Shown here piece after piece: positions 48,967-57,594 of a stretch of 64,000 nucleotides of DNA (the first letter of the stretch is position 1; each line of letters opens with the position of its first letter). Position numbers and translations under genes: made by a program. The notes beneath the pieces are model-generated. The model made no database searches. It was not told the DNA's origin and saw only the letters and a list, made by a program, of their open reading frames with translations. Source of the stretch: Fibrobacterota bacterium (lineage in GTDB: Bacteria; Fibrobacterota; Fibrobacteria; UBA11236); the NCBI GenBank assembly GCA_028287465.1, contig JAQBPO010000086.1, positions 1-64,000 of the forward strand. Direction: 5' to 3'.

Positions 48967-50091
48967 ATGGATATCACGTCGAATGCTGGAGGAATTATGC
49001 GGATTAAAACCAATATGAGGATGCTTTGGGTGGTCTGCGCAATGATCCTGTCCGGGCCATTGGCGGCGCGCGCGCAGATGGTCGCAGCGAACCCCTTGAG
49101 CCCTCTGAAGTCCAAAAAGGTGATGGTCCTCGAAGGAGGAAGCATTTCCGGCGAGCATCTCGACGCCAGGACCGCGACTTACGCGAACCTGCAGGGTTTC
49201 GCCAAGGCCGTGGGATTCACCCTGGTCAAAGGAGATCCCAAGAATCTTACGGATGCCAACCTGAACGACGTCGACATCCTCGTTTTCAGCTACTTCTTCG
49301 AAACCCAGACCGCCACGGCGTTCCCCGATCTTTCCAAGGCCGCGTTCCAGAAATGGCTCGCAAAGGGCGGAAAGGGCTATGTCGGCTTCCATACCTCGGG
49401 AGCCAACGAATGGCTCAAGGACGAATGGAAATGGTACCAGGACAACGTGACGTCCATGCGTTATGCCTTGCATGGGACCGGAGTGCCGCAGGGCAAGGTC
49501 GACAAGACCACGGATGCGGCCATCCTGGCCAACCCCATCATGGAAGGGTTGCCGCCCACTTTCACGGCCGCGGATGAATGGTATGCCTACGATGCGACGT
49601 CAAAGGTCCTGGACCCTGCCAGCGGCTGCAAGGTGATGTATTACCTGACCAATGCCCAGGCTCTCGATCGCGCGCCCCTCGGGGTCCATCCCGTCGCTTG
49701 GTATAGGGAGGACGCCGCCAAGAGCCGGTACTTCTATTCGACGTTCATCCATACGCCCGACGGGGCGAATTCAACCTGGTTCAAAAGCATCCTGCTCCGG
49801 GCGCTGGAATACACTTCCGGGGATCCCTCCACCGCCATTCTGACCGAGAAAGGCAAATCGGCGATGACCTTGGGCAATCGTTCCTACGTGACTTCAGGCA
49901 GGGATTTCAGCGTGGACCTTAAAGGCCATTACAATGTATCCGTCTGGTCCTCAAAGGGCGAGAAGGTCTATTCGGCCAGGGGATCGGAAAAGATGACCTT
50001 CGCTCCGGCCGCATTCTCGAAGCCTGGGCTATACCTCGTCAAAGTCGCGTCGAAGGCGAAGACCTTCTCGCAACGAATCATGGTTTATTGA
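48967..50091 (+). CDS. ThuA-like domain protein, exported, with sorting-like C-terminus
   Basis: A 374-residue protein. Residues ~50-285 match the ThuA-like glutamine-amidotransferase-type fold: KKVMVLEGGSISGEH, VDILVFSYFFETQT, GKGYVGFHTSGANEW, ADEWYAYD and HPVAWYREDAAKSRYFYSTF. ThuA proteins act in trehalose and related disaccharide metabolism. Extracellular versions are widespread in FCB/PVC bacteria. Two starts have good sites: ATG 48967 (TAAGGAGG) and in-frame ATG 48997 (GGAGG). The second gives a neater signal peptide. The last ~75 residues (FSVDLKGHYNVSVWSSKGEK with PGLYLVKVASKAKTFSQRIMVY) are a sorting-like domain. A strong terminator follows. Confidence 0.82.
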   Translation: MDITSNAGGIMRIKTNMRMLWVVCAMILSGPLAARAQMVAANPLSPLKSKKVMVLEGGSISGEHLDARTATYANLQGFAKAVGFTLVKGDPKNLTDANLNDVDILVFSYFFETQTATAFPDLSKAAFQKWLAKGGKGYVGFHTSGANEWLKDEWKWYQDNVTSMRYALHGTGVPQGKVDKTTDAAILANPIMEGLPPTFTAADEWYAYDATSKVLDPASGCKVMYYLTNAQALDRAPLGVHPVAWYREDAAKSRYFYSTFIHTPDGANSTWFKSILLRALEYTSGDPSTAILTEKGKSAMTLGNRSYVTSGRDFSVDLKGHYNVSVWSSKGEKVYSARGSEKMTFAPAAFSKPGLYLVKVASKAKTFSQRIMVY

Positions 50092-50115
50092 ATCCGAAAC
50101 ATAGCGGTCGGATAC

Positions 50116-50142
50116 AGCCTTGCGGAAACGCAGGGCTTTTTT
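50116..50142 (+). terminator. Rho-independent terminator of the ThuA operon
   Basis: A 9-bp stem (50116-50124 with 50129-50137) closed by a GAAA tetraloop is followed by six T. It lies 25 nt past the ThuA stop. Confidence 0.92.
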
Positions 50143-50182
50143 ATTGGAAGCAGGAAAATCCTCCGGCTTTCAAACGCGCCCC

Positions 50183-53100
50183 TCAGAAGGATGTATTGCC
50201 GCTCCCATATATGAACTGGGACATGGGATAAGCGGAATCGACCTTGATAGCCGCCTTTCCTCCCTGTATCCTGCTTCCATCTATATCCAGGTTCTGAACA
50301 TCATGGCTCAGATAAAAGTGAAAGCTCCCGTCCGTGCCGATACTGTTCGAGAAATAGCAGTCGCGTACGGTAAGGTACGAAGATCCCAATTCGATCGGTG
50401 AATAGGGAGCGGCCGATTTATTGTTCTCGAATCTGCACCCCTGGAAATTATTGATTCCCTTTAGGAATATCGCCGGCTCCTCCGTGGAATTCAAATTCGT
50501 GAATTCGCACTTTTCGAAGGTATTGTTCCCTCTTGTCAGGATGATGTTTGTGGTGGAGGATAGCCCGTTGAACCTCAAGTTCCGGAAGGTGTTCCGGTAA
50601 TGATCCGCATTCGCCAGCCAGAATCTATCGCCCATCGTGAATCCATCGAATCTGAAATCATGGAGGGCTACCCCCGTCGTTCCCATGAAGAAGACGGAGG
50701 CGATTGTGGAAGCGCTCGTAGAGAAATTCCTCTGGGTCGTATCGGTGGAGGGCCGATCATCGTAGAATCCACCCATCACCGCAAGATCCGAATGGAAAAT
50801 GCTCAATTCATTTGGATGCCCGATAGGCCCGGTATAACTTCCCTTGGTCACCCAGATCTGGGTCCCGGCAGGATACATTTTCGCGGAGTCCAACGCCTGA
50901 TGCAACTCCCCATACGCATCTTCCCAGGACTTGCCCGTTCCCGTCGCATTCTTCCTGACGAATACCACATTAGGATATTTGTAAATGGAGATGGAAGTGG
51001 AATCCCGGTTTCCGAATTGGTCCTCCCCGCGAATCCAGACCGTATTCGCGCCCGCATCGTAATTATCGGAGAAAGTCCAGTTCCCCCCATTCAATGGAAC
51101 CGCGGAATAGGAGCCGGTATTGATCCGGTATTCCACCTTCTTCATGATATGATCATCGGAAGCCGTGCCCGAAACGACCGGATTGGCGCTGGTTACCCGC
51201 CCGAATGGCGTAGGCTTGCCTACGGTTATGCTAGGCCCCGTCCTGTCCACCTCTATCGCAAAGGACCCATCCCCCGACCAGTTCCCCGCCTGGTCCCGCT
51301 CCTGCACTTGCAAGGTATAAGTCCCCGTCACCAGCCCCGTGGGACTATAGGAGGCGGAGGACGTCTCAACCGAATACCCGGCGGCCGTGGACAGCTTATA
51401 CCGGTATACGCGCGCCCCATCGGAACCTGAGGCCGCGCCCCAGGTCCAGGCGGGAGTTCCCGTGGGCGTAGTCCCGGATACCACAGGGGCGGGAGGAGCC
51501 GTGCGATCCACCAGGATGGAATAGGTCGTGGCCGGGGAGGTGTTTCCGGCGGAGTCCACGGCCATGACGTTCAGGATGTAAGTCTGGTTGAGGGGGTTGG
51601 ACAAAACGAAGGTGGTGCCGCCTTGGCGCGTCGCGACGGCGCCGTTCAGGGAGACCAGGAAGGAATCGTTGGGCGTCGCGCGGGTCCAGGCCCATTGGAC
51701 GGGCGAGGTATAGGACGCATTGACCGAGGCGGGCGAGGATAGCCCCGTGAAGGCCGGGGACGGGGGAGCGATGGTGTCCCGGAATACGACCACGGTATCG
51801 GCGCCCTTATTGCCGAAGGTGTCGGTGGCTTCCCTGATGATCTTGACCGCGCCTTGTTTGCCCGTAAGGTTTTCGGAGTTGCTGTTGGCGACGTTCGCGC
51901 CGGTCAGGGGCTTGACGATCCAGGTGACGCCGATGGCGGCCGCATTGGTCAGGGCGCCTTCCTGCGGGGTGGTGATGGTGACGATGGGGCCCTTGGTCAC
52001 CACCCGGATGACGCGGACGGCGGAGTCGGAAGGGATGCCTCCCCCATCCAATTCCCGCAGGACGAAGGAATGGTCGCCATCGGCAAGGGAGTCGGCCGTG
52101 AAGGTCGTGGCCTTGGTTTCCACGGGGGGTCTGCCGTCCAGGGAATAGCGGTAGGTGCCGCTGCCTCCCGCTCCCGGGTTTCCCGTCCAGGCCCACGTCG
52201 GTTTCGCGAGGCTGGTGGGTGAAGGCGTGGTCTTGTCGGTAAAGGCGGGCGCGGCCAGGGTCTGGCCGATATGCACCTTCCTGGAGAGCGAATCGACATT
52301 GCCCTCCGTGTCCCGGACATGGAAGCGAACGGTGACGACGGAATCCTCGCCGGAATAGACGTGCTGCGGGGAGGCGGTGGGGACATTGGTGGAGTCGTCC
52401 CACTTGCCGTCCCCGTCCAGATCCCATTTGAGGACGGCGATATCGCCGTACTTCTGGGTGACCTTCAGGGGGAAGGCGACGGTTTCCTTGGGGCGGACAT
52501 TTCGGTCGCCTCCGGCATCGAGAACGGGGACATCGATTTCGACCGTGACCAGGCATTCGAGCGCCAGGGAAGGATAGCCCGCGGGATAGACCTTGATGGC
52601 GGTAGACCCGATCCGCACGGCCCTTACCGTGCCGTCGGGATCGACCTTGGCGACGCTGTCGTTGCCGCTGAGGAAAATCACGCTGACCTGGGATTCCGGC
52701 GGAGTGGCCTGGGCGGTGAGCTTGAAGGATGCACCCCCCATGTACAAGGTGAGCCTGTCGGGCGTGACCGTGACGCCCTTGACCTGCGCGAGCTGGATGA
52801 CCTTCACATGGAGGACGGCGGAAAGCCCTGGGTCGCGCTTGGAGCGGATGGTGATATCGGTTTCCCCGACGATTCCCGGGTACAGGGACCCGGCGGCGTC
52901 CACCCGGACTACGCCGGAATCCGAGGTCGACCAGAGGAGGGTTTGATCCGCCCCGGCGGGTTCCACCGCGGCCAGGGCCTTGGTGGCCTGGGACCCCGTC
53001 GACAGGATCAGGGGCGTGGCCGTATTGAGCGCCACCCTGACGGGAAGGATCTCCAACGGGGGCTTGGACGTATCCAAGGGAGGTTCCCGGACGAGGATTT

Positions 53101-53467
53101 TCGGGGTTTCGGAACCGTCGGGAGTGACCTTGATGCTGACGACCAGAACGCGCGTGCCTTCGCGGATCCCGGTGATCAGGATCTGGTAATTGGCGGGCGG
53201 GTTCCCGCCGAGGTCGAGATCCTTGATTTTATGGTCGGCGCCGGGTTTGTATTTGCCGTAGAAGACCGACTCCTTGTAGGCGGTGCCGTTGGGATAAAGG
53301 ATGTCGACGCGGATGGTATCGTAGGTGGAAAGGGAATCATCGACCTTGATGGAGAGGAGGTTCTCCCTGTCCTGGTTGGAAACATTGCAGTTCCATAGGC
53401 CCAGCCCCAGAACGGCGATGAAAAGGATTCGGAGGGCGGACCTCCGGATGGCCCGGTTCCGCTTCAT
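50183..53467 (-). CDS. Multidomain surface lipoprotein: Big_2/PKD/Ig-like repeats and C-terminal beta-helix
   Basis: A 1094-residue lipoprotein (lipobox LWNC, Cys27; start ATG 53467 overlapping the upstream stop as ATGA). In order: an N-terminal beta domain; two Big_2-like domains (SGVVRVDAAGSLYPGIVGET; VTVTPDRLTLYMGGASFKLT); a PKD-like domain (LKWDLDGDGKWDDSTN); four or more Ig/FN3-like modules each opening with a Pro-Thr/Ser-Trp strand (KPTWAWTGNPG, PVQWAWTRATP, TPAWTWGAASG); then a right-handed beta-helix of the pectate-lyase/polymorphic type with a VFVRKNATGTGKSWEDAY start ('vyV...a.G...W..Ay' ). No lyase catalytic residues are recognisable. An adhesin or glycan-binding surface protein is the best guess. 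It is co-transcribed with a small TPR-like protein gene. Confidence 0.8.
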   Translation of the reverse strand: MKRNRAIRRSALRILFIAVLGLGLWNCNVSNQDRENLLSIKVDDSLSTYDTIRVDILYPNGTAYKESVFYGKYKPGADHKIKDLDLGGNPPANYQILITGIREGTRVLVVSIKVTPDGSETPKILVREPPLDTSKPPLEILPVRVALNTATPLILSTGSQATKALAAVEPAGADQTLLWSTSDSGVVRVDAAGSLYPGIVGETDITIRSKRDPGLSAVLHVKVIQLAQVKGVTVTPDRLTLYMGGASFKLTAQATPPESQVSVIFLSGNDSVAKVDPDGTVRAVRIGSTAIKVYPAGYPSLALECLVTVEIDVPVLDAGGDRNVRPKETVAFPLKVTQKYGDIAVLKWDLDGDGKWDDSTNVPTASPQHVYSGEDSVVTVRFHVRDTEGNVDSLSRKVHIGQTLAAPAFTDKTTPSPTSLAKPTWAWTGNPGAGGSGTYRYSLDGRPPVETKATTFTADSLADGDHSFVLRELDGGGIPSDSAVRVIRVVTKGPIVTITTPQEGALTNAAAIGVTWIVKPLTGANVANSNSENLTGKQGAVKIIREATDTFGNKGADTVVVFRDTIAPPSPAFTGLSSPASVNASYTSPVQWAWTRATPNDSFLVSLNGAVATRQGGTTFVLSNPLNQTYILNVMAVDSAGNTSPATTYSILVDRTAPPAPVVSGTTPTGTPAWTWGAASGSDGARVYRYKLSTAAGYSVETSSASYSPTGLVTGTYTLQVQERDQAGNWSGDGSFAIEVDRTGPSITVGKPTPFGRVTSANPVVSGTASDDHIMKKVEYRINTGSYSAVPLNGGNWTFSDNYDAGANTVWIRGEDQFGNRDSTSISIYKYPNVVFVRKNATGTGKSWEDAYGELHQALDSAKMYPAGTQIWVTKGSYTGPIGHPNELSIFHSDLAVMGGFYDDRPSTDTTQRNFSTSASTIASVFFMGTTGVALHDFRFDGFTMGDRFWLANADHYRNTFRNLRFNGLSSTTNIILTRGNNTFEKCEFTNLNSTEEPAIFLKGINNFQGCRFENNKSAAPYSPIELGSSYLTVRDCYFSNSIGTDGSFHFYLSHDVQNLDIDGSRIQGGKAAIKVDSAYPMSQFIYGSGNTSF

Positions 53468-54153
53468 TTCAGGGTACCATCCACTTCGCTGCGATTGGGT
53501 TCCGGCGCATCCTCCGATGCCATGATGGCATAGACGCCCACGCCGGCGGCCACTACGGCGGCCGAGCCCACGGTCCACCAAAGCCAAGAGCGGCTTCCAT
53601 CGTCGGTAAGGGCCGGGGTCTTTCCGTCCGTCGATTTGCCCGATGGATTATCGGGATCCGCCGGCTTGGCGGTTTGAAGGTGCGCCGCGGAATCGCTCCC
53701 CTCGGGCTGGATGGGATTGCCGAAAGCGTCGAAACGCTTTTCATACTCCTCCCGCTTGAGGTAGTCGCGCTTGATCCGATCGAACAGGTCCTGGATTTTC
53801 GGCGGGACGAACATGTCCACGGGTTCGATATGCGGGGACAACTGCAGGAGCGCGTTGAAATGGCTCTCGGCTTTCACCTGCGAATTGGAATCCGCCGCGC
53901 AGATGACCCCGAGGTACATGTGGGTGAAGACCTTTTCCTCCCGGGAGACGTCCTTGGGATGCTTTTTCAGGAAGCCTTCCAGGGAGGCGCGTACGAGCTC
54001 GAATTCGCTTTCCATATAGGCCTTGCGGAGGACGGGCATATCGAGATGGCCATCCTGCCTGATTCCAAGGGCCGCCATGGCCGGAGCGGAGAAGAGGAGC
54101 AGAACGATCGCCGAAATGGCGGTGGCGATCGGAAAGGGAAGCTTGGGTATCAT
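53464..54153 (-). CDS. Exported TPR-like protein with C-terminal TM segment
   Basis: A 229-residue protein with a signal peptide (ending APAMA), a helical TPR-like region (about 40-130: RKAYMESEFELVRASLEGFL, KVFTHMYLGVICAADSN, AESHFNALLQLSPHIEPVD), a polar linker and one C-terminal TM helix (WWTVGSAAVVAAGVGVYAIM). The PPKIQDLFDRIKRDY segment is typical of FCB proteins that couple TPRs to PEGA-like or channel domains, but no named family fits. Its stop overlaps the start of the large surface lipoprotein. It may help export or anchor that protein. Confidence 0.72.
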   Translation of the reverse strand: MIPKLPFPIATAISAIVLLLFSAPAMAALGIRQDGHLDMPVLRKAYMESEFELVRASLEGFLKKHPKDVSREEKVFTHMYLGVICAADSNSQVKAESHFNALLQLSPHIEPVDMFVPPKIQDLFDRIKRDYLKREEYEKRFDAFGNPIQPEGSDSAAHLQTAKPADPDNPSGKSTDGKTPALTDDGSRSWLWWTVGSAAVVAAGVGVYAIMASEDAPEPNRSEVDGTLK

Positions 54154-54398
54154 CTCGGGAACATCCTGGATTCTTCCCGGAACCGGGAAAAGACGAGCCC
54201 CAAAAATACATTAAATGCCCGGAAACCCTGCATGGCCGGGCGATGGGAGGCGGTGTCGATCCGTGCTTACCGTCACCTTTTTTCCTTAGGAGGCCCAGCG
54301 CCGGACAGGTAGTTTATAGAGAACCCCCGATTCAATCTAGTCCCATCCCCATCGGCGCTGCGGCCCACGACCTCCTGCGCCCGAACCCGGAGGCAACC

Positions 54399-55322
54399 AT
54401 GGCCAACAAGAACAATACCTCGATCCTCGTTACGGGAGCCACCGGCCGCCAGGGAGGCGCCGCGGCCCGGCACCTTCTGGCGCAAGGCTTCCAGGTCTGC
54501 GCCTTGACCCGCAACCCGGACAAGGCCCAAGCGCATCTGCTTGCCCGCAAAGGGGCGAGAATCGTCGCCGGCAACATGGACGATCGCGCCTCCCTGGACA
54601 AGGCCCTGAAAGGCATGCAGGGGGTTTTCGCGGTGCAGGATTTCTGGGAGCACGGCGCGGAGGGCGAAGTCCGCGAGGGCAAGGCGCTCATCGATGCGGC
54701 CAAGCGGGCCGGCGTCGGCCATTTCGTCTATTCCTCGGTGGCTTCCGCCGATCGGGACACCGGCCTCGCCCATTTCGAAAGCAAACGCATCATCGAGCAA
54801 TACCTGGAGGCTTCGGGACTGGCCTATACCATCCTGCGCCCGGTTTTCTTCATGGAGAACCTCGACGCCAACCGCGGCGAGATCCTGAACGGCATTCTGC
54901 GGCTTCCCTTGGCTCCCGACAGGCGGATCCAAATGATCGCGGCCGACGATATCGGCGCGTTCGCGGATTTGGCCTTCATGGATCCGGACGCCTACCGCGG
55001 CAAGACCCTGGAAATCGCGGGAGCCGAGGTCAGCCCGGCCCAGGCTGCGGAACTCTTTTCCGAGGCGCTGGAACGGGAAGTACGGTACGAGGAAATCCCC
55101 CTGGACTCGCTGAAGGATACGGCCCCCGAATCCTACAAGATGTTCGCCTGGTTCCGGGACAAGGGTTATGAGGTGGATATCGCCGCGTTACACGCGAGCT
55201 ACCCCTTCCTCAAGACCTTCGGGGAGTGGATCCATTCGAGCGGATGGGATCGGGAGTCCGACAGCGGCGCGGGCAACCATGAGCCGATTTCGCACGCGGA
55301 GTCGCCGGTGCAGATGGAGTGA
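54399..55322 (+). CDS. NmrA-family NAD(P)-binding protein (second copy)
   Basis: A 307-residue NmrA-like protein starting at ATG 54399 after GGAGG. The Rossmann motif is ILVTGATGRQGGAAARHLL with LTRNPDKAQAHLL after strand 2. The family blocks HFVYSSVASADR, HFESKRIIEQYLEASGLAYTILRP and FFMENL are all present, and the ESKRIIE segment keeps the conserved lysine. It is closer to the classic NmrA/HSCARG proteins than the copy at 42939. Such proteins bind NADP(H) and act as redox sensors or reductases. It is a single gene, divergent from the TPR-like gene and convergent with the PhyH gene. Confidence 0.88.
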   Translation: MANKNNTSILVTGATGRQGGAAARHLLAQGFQVCALTRNPDKAQAHLLARKGARIVAGNMDDRASLDKALKGMQGVFAVQDFWEHGAEGEVREGKALIDAAKRAGVGHFVYSSVASADRDTGLAHFESKRIIEQYLEASGLAYTILRPVFFMENLDANRGEILNGILRLPLAPDRRIQMIAADDIGAFADLAFMDPDAYRGKTLEIAGAEVSPAQAAELFSEALEREVRYEEIPLDSLKDTAPESYKMFAWFRDKGYEVDIAALHASYPFLKTFGEWIHSSGWDRESDSGAGNHEPISHAESPVQME

Positions 55323-55361
55323 CGCAGGCTTCGGGCGCCGGCCCCTGGGCCGCCGGTCCGG

Positions 55362-56165
55362 CTAACGCTCCTCGACGATGTCCCATAGGGTTCCGGGTCC
55401 CCAGGCCAGCGGGACCGGCTTGCCGCCGACGGTCGCCAGGACGCCGTTATCGCAATCCCTGGTACGCGCGAACCCGTTGATATAGACGCGCCGGCTCTTG
55501 GCGCTGCGGTTGGGCTGCGAACCGTGGATGGTGTAGGGATTCCAAAGCAGGACGTCTCCCGGATCCATGAGGCCATCGACCGCGGGAGCGAACCGCTCCA
55601 GCACCCTCTGGTTCTCCCCATTGGCCTCCCACCCTTCATAACCGCCGGACAGGAGGGCCTTGCCTTCCTTGTGGGAGCCGGGCACCAATTGCAGGCACCC
55701 GTTTTCGACCGTGGAAGGATCGACCGCGATGGCGGCCTGGAGGAATCCCCCGTAAAGGTCGCGATAGGAGGAGTCCGGCTTGCGGAAGGTGCAATCCTGG
55801 TGCATCTGGAAACTCACCCCGTCGCCCGGGTTCTTATAATGCATCTGGTTGGTGATTTGGCGGAGGTCCGGGCCGAGCACCTGCATGACCAGGGACATTA
55901 GGCGCGGGGAGGTGCGGAAGCGGTCGAGGCTTTCATGGGAAGCGGAGGCCCACTTGGCAAATTTCAGGGTAGGCTTGCCGTCTATGGGCACCACCCGGTA
56001 TTCCGTCAGCCCGCTCTTGGTGGTTTTCGTGAGCCCCTTGCCCAGGGCCAGGACTTCATCGAACCCCTTGGAAAGCTCTTCGATCTCGTTCGCGGGGAAA
56101 ACCCCGGGAACGCGGGTGAACCCCTTCTCCCAATATTCCCCAATCCATCCATCGGCGCGGTTCAT
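55362..56165 (-). CDS. Phytanoyl-CoA dioxygenase (PhyH) family Fe(II)/2-oxoglutarate oxygenase
   Basis: A 267-residue enzyme of the PhyH family, which hydroxylates small molecules using Fe(II) and 2-oxoglutarate. The iron triad is visible: His122 and Asp124 in QMHQDCTF, and His214 in YTIHGSQPNRS. Arg225/226 in KSRRVYINGF binds 2-oxoglutarate. The GCLQLVPGSHKEG loop is the usual 'G.L.viPGSH'. Length is normal. The substrate is unknown and no biosynthetic cluster surrounds it. A perfect TATAAT lies 6 nt before the ATG with no Shine-Dalgarno. Confidence 0.9.
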   Translation of the reverse strand: MNRADGWIGEYWEKGFTRVPGVFPANEIEELSKGFDEVLALGKGLTKTTKSGLTEYRVVPIDGKPTLKFAKWASASHESLDRFRTSPRLMSLVMQVLGPDLRQITNQMHYKNPGDGVSFQMHQDCTFRKPDSSYRDLYGGFLQAAIAVDPSTVENGCLQLVPGSHKEGKALLSGGYEGWEANGENQRVLERFAPAVDGLMDPGDVLLWNPYTIHGSQPNRSAKSRRVYINGFARTRDCDNGVLATVGGKPVPLAWGPGTLWDIVEER

Positions 56166-56171
56166 GGCATC

Positions 56172-56177
56172 ATTATA
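56172..56177 (-). promoter_or_regulatory. Putative -10 box (TATAAT) of the PhyH gene
   Basis: A perfect TATAAT on the minus strand ends 6 nt before the PhyH ATG, too close for a leader with a ribosome-binding site. It predicts a leaderless transcript. Confidence 0.5.
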
Positions 56178-56283
56178 CCATTTTCCCGGCCAGGCTCCGA
56201 TGGTCCCCCTTTTCTGGACTTTTTAGCATCATTCAGGGTTGTCGGTGACACATTCGCTTCCCGGCGGTGTTTAAAGGGTATTC

Positions 56284-56769
56284 ATGGGCATCGACTACGC
56301 GGAAATCACCGCTCTATACGAGCGATACGGCAAAATGGTCCTGCGACGCTGCCGTCAATTGCTGCGGGACGAAGCCATGGCCGAGGACGCGGCCCAGAAC
56401 GTTTTCGTCCTGTTCATCACCCATAGCGAAAGGCTGCATGCGGAATACCCCTCCAGCCTTTTGAACCGGATAGCCACCAACCATTGCCTCAATCTCATCC
56501 GGGACGCGCAACGCGGGGATCCCGCCGCCTCGGATTGGCTGCGCGAGGTCGCGACCAGCGAGGATCCCGCCCCCAGGTTCGAGGCCCGGAGCGTGCTCAA
56601 GCGGCTTTTCGGCCTCCACGAGGAAAGCACCCGGACCATGGCCGTCCTGCATCTCCTGGACGGGATGACCTTGGAGGAAGTGGCGGAGGAAACGGGCATG
56701 TCGGTATCGGGAGTGCGTAAACGGTTGCGGGGATTGCGCCGTAGCCTGATCGAGTTGGAGGGAAAATGA
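56284..56769 (+). CDS. ECF-type RNA polymerase sigma factor
   Basis: A 161-residue group 4 sigma factor. Region 2 holds LYERYGKMVLRRCRQLLRDEAMAEDAAQNVFV (the DAxQ.VF motif), followed by LLNRIATNHCLNLIRDAQR. Region 4 holds AVLHLLDGMTLEEVAEETGMSVSGVRKRLRGLRRSL, a clear helix-turn-helix. The gene is the first of three (sigma, anti-sigma, caspase-like protein) on the plus strand. No Shine-Dalgarno is visible. A TTTAAA lies 8 nt before the ATG. By analogy with other ECF operons it probably activates its own operon, but I cannot identify a bipartite target motif with confidence. Confidence 0.93.
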   Translation: MGIDYAEITALYERYGKMVLRRCRQLLRDEAMAEDAAQNVFVLFITHSERLHAEYPSSLLNRIATNHCLNLIRDAQRGDPAASDWLREVATSEDPAPRFEARSVLKRLFGLHEESTRTMAVLHLLDGMTLEEVAEETGMSVSGVRKRLRGLRRSLIELEGK

Positions 56770-56780
56770 AGGGAGGAAAC

Positions 56781-57593
56781 ATGGATCCAGGAAGACCCGA
56801 TTCCGGAATCCCCTTGTGGAAACTGGAACGTTACCTGATCGGGGAGCTGCCGCCCGCGGAAATGGAGCGCATCTCCGGACTGGAGGGATCGGACGCGAGC
56901 GTAGCCGGTTGGCTGCGGGCCCTGCGGGCCGAACACGCGGATCTGCAGGCCTCCCATCCCACCGGACGCATGGCGGGACGGATTTGGAACAAGCTGAAAA
57001 TGGCCGATGCCCGCAGGCGCCCCTCCCGCAGCCGCCGCATTGCGCGGTTCGCGTCCGCTCCCGCCTTCGCCCTATTGCTGGCCTTGATCTTCGTCCCCGT
57101 GCGGACCCTTTTCAAAGGCGCGGAAGGCCAAGGCAGGATGGGTCCGCAACCGGATGCGGCGGAAGACGTGACGCGGCTGAAAGGCTCGCTCCCCGCGCTT
57201 TACCTCTACCGCAAGGCCGTGGGAGGCGCCGAAGCATTGCGGCCCGGGAACCCTGTGCATGCCGGCGATCTCATCCAGGTCTACTATGACGCAGCGGGAA
57301 GGAAATACGGGGCCATCTTTTCCCGGGACGGGGAAGGCAAGGTGACCTGGCATCTTCCGGAACGCGGAAGCCAGGCCTCCCCGCTGTCCTCCTCGGGAAA
57401 GATCGCCCTGCCCTCGGCCTTCGAGCTGGACGACTCGCCCGGGCGCGAGGATTTCCATTTCGTCGCCTCCGACCGGCCCTTCCCCCTGGACTCCATCCTG
57501 GAAACCCCGCCCCGGAAACCTGGGATGATCACGGCCCATGCCGGCATCTCGCGAACGGTTTTCCCCCTCATCAAGGAAGCAAGGAACCCCTGA
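56781..57593 (+). CDS. Probable membrane-bound anti-sigma factor with periplasmic DUF4384-like domain
   Basis: A 270-residue protein following the sigma gene. I chose ATG 56781, which has GGGAGG 5 nt upstream, over the ATG overlapping the sigma stop. The N-terminal ~75 residues are acidic/helical (WKLERYLIGELPPAEMERI resembles the start of zf-HC2/RsgI-like anti-sigma domains) but lack the HxxxCxxC zinc motif. One TM helix follows (ASAPAFALLLALIFVPV). The periplasmic part has PGNPVHAGDLIQVYYDAAGRKYGAIFSRDGEG, like DUF4384 domains ('GD.i.i...a..... ...DG.G'). Its position between sigma factor and caspase-like protein supports the anti-sigma role. Confidence 0.78.
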   Translation: MDPGRPDSGIPLWKLERYLIGELPPAEMERISGLEGSDASVAGWLRALRAEHADLQASHPTGRMAGRIWNKLKMADARRRPSRSRRIARFASAPAFALLLALIFVPVRTLFKGAEGQGRMGPQPDAAEDVTRLKGSLPALYLYRKAVGGAEALRPGNPVHAGDLIQVYYDAAGRKYGAIFSRDGEGKVTWHLPERGSQASPLSSSGKIALPSAFELDDSPGREDFHFVASDRPFPLDSILETPPRKPGMITAHAGISRTVFPLIKEARNP

Positions 57594-57594
57594 A

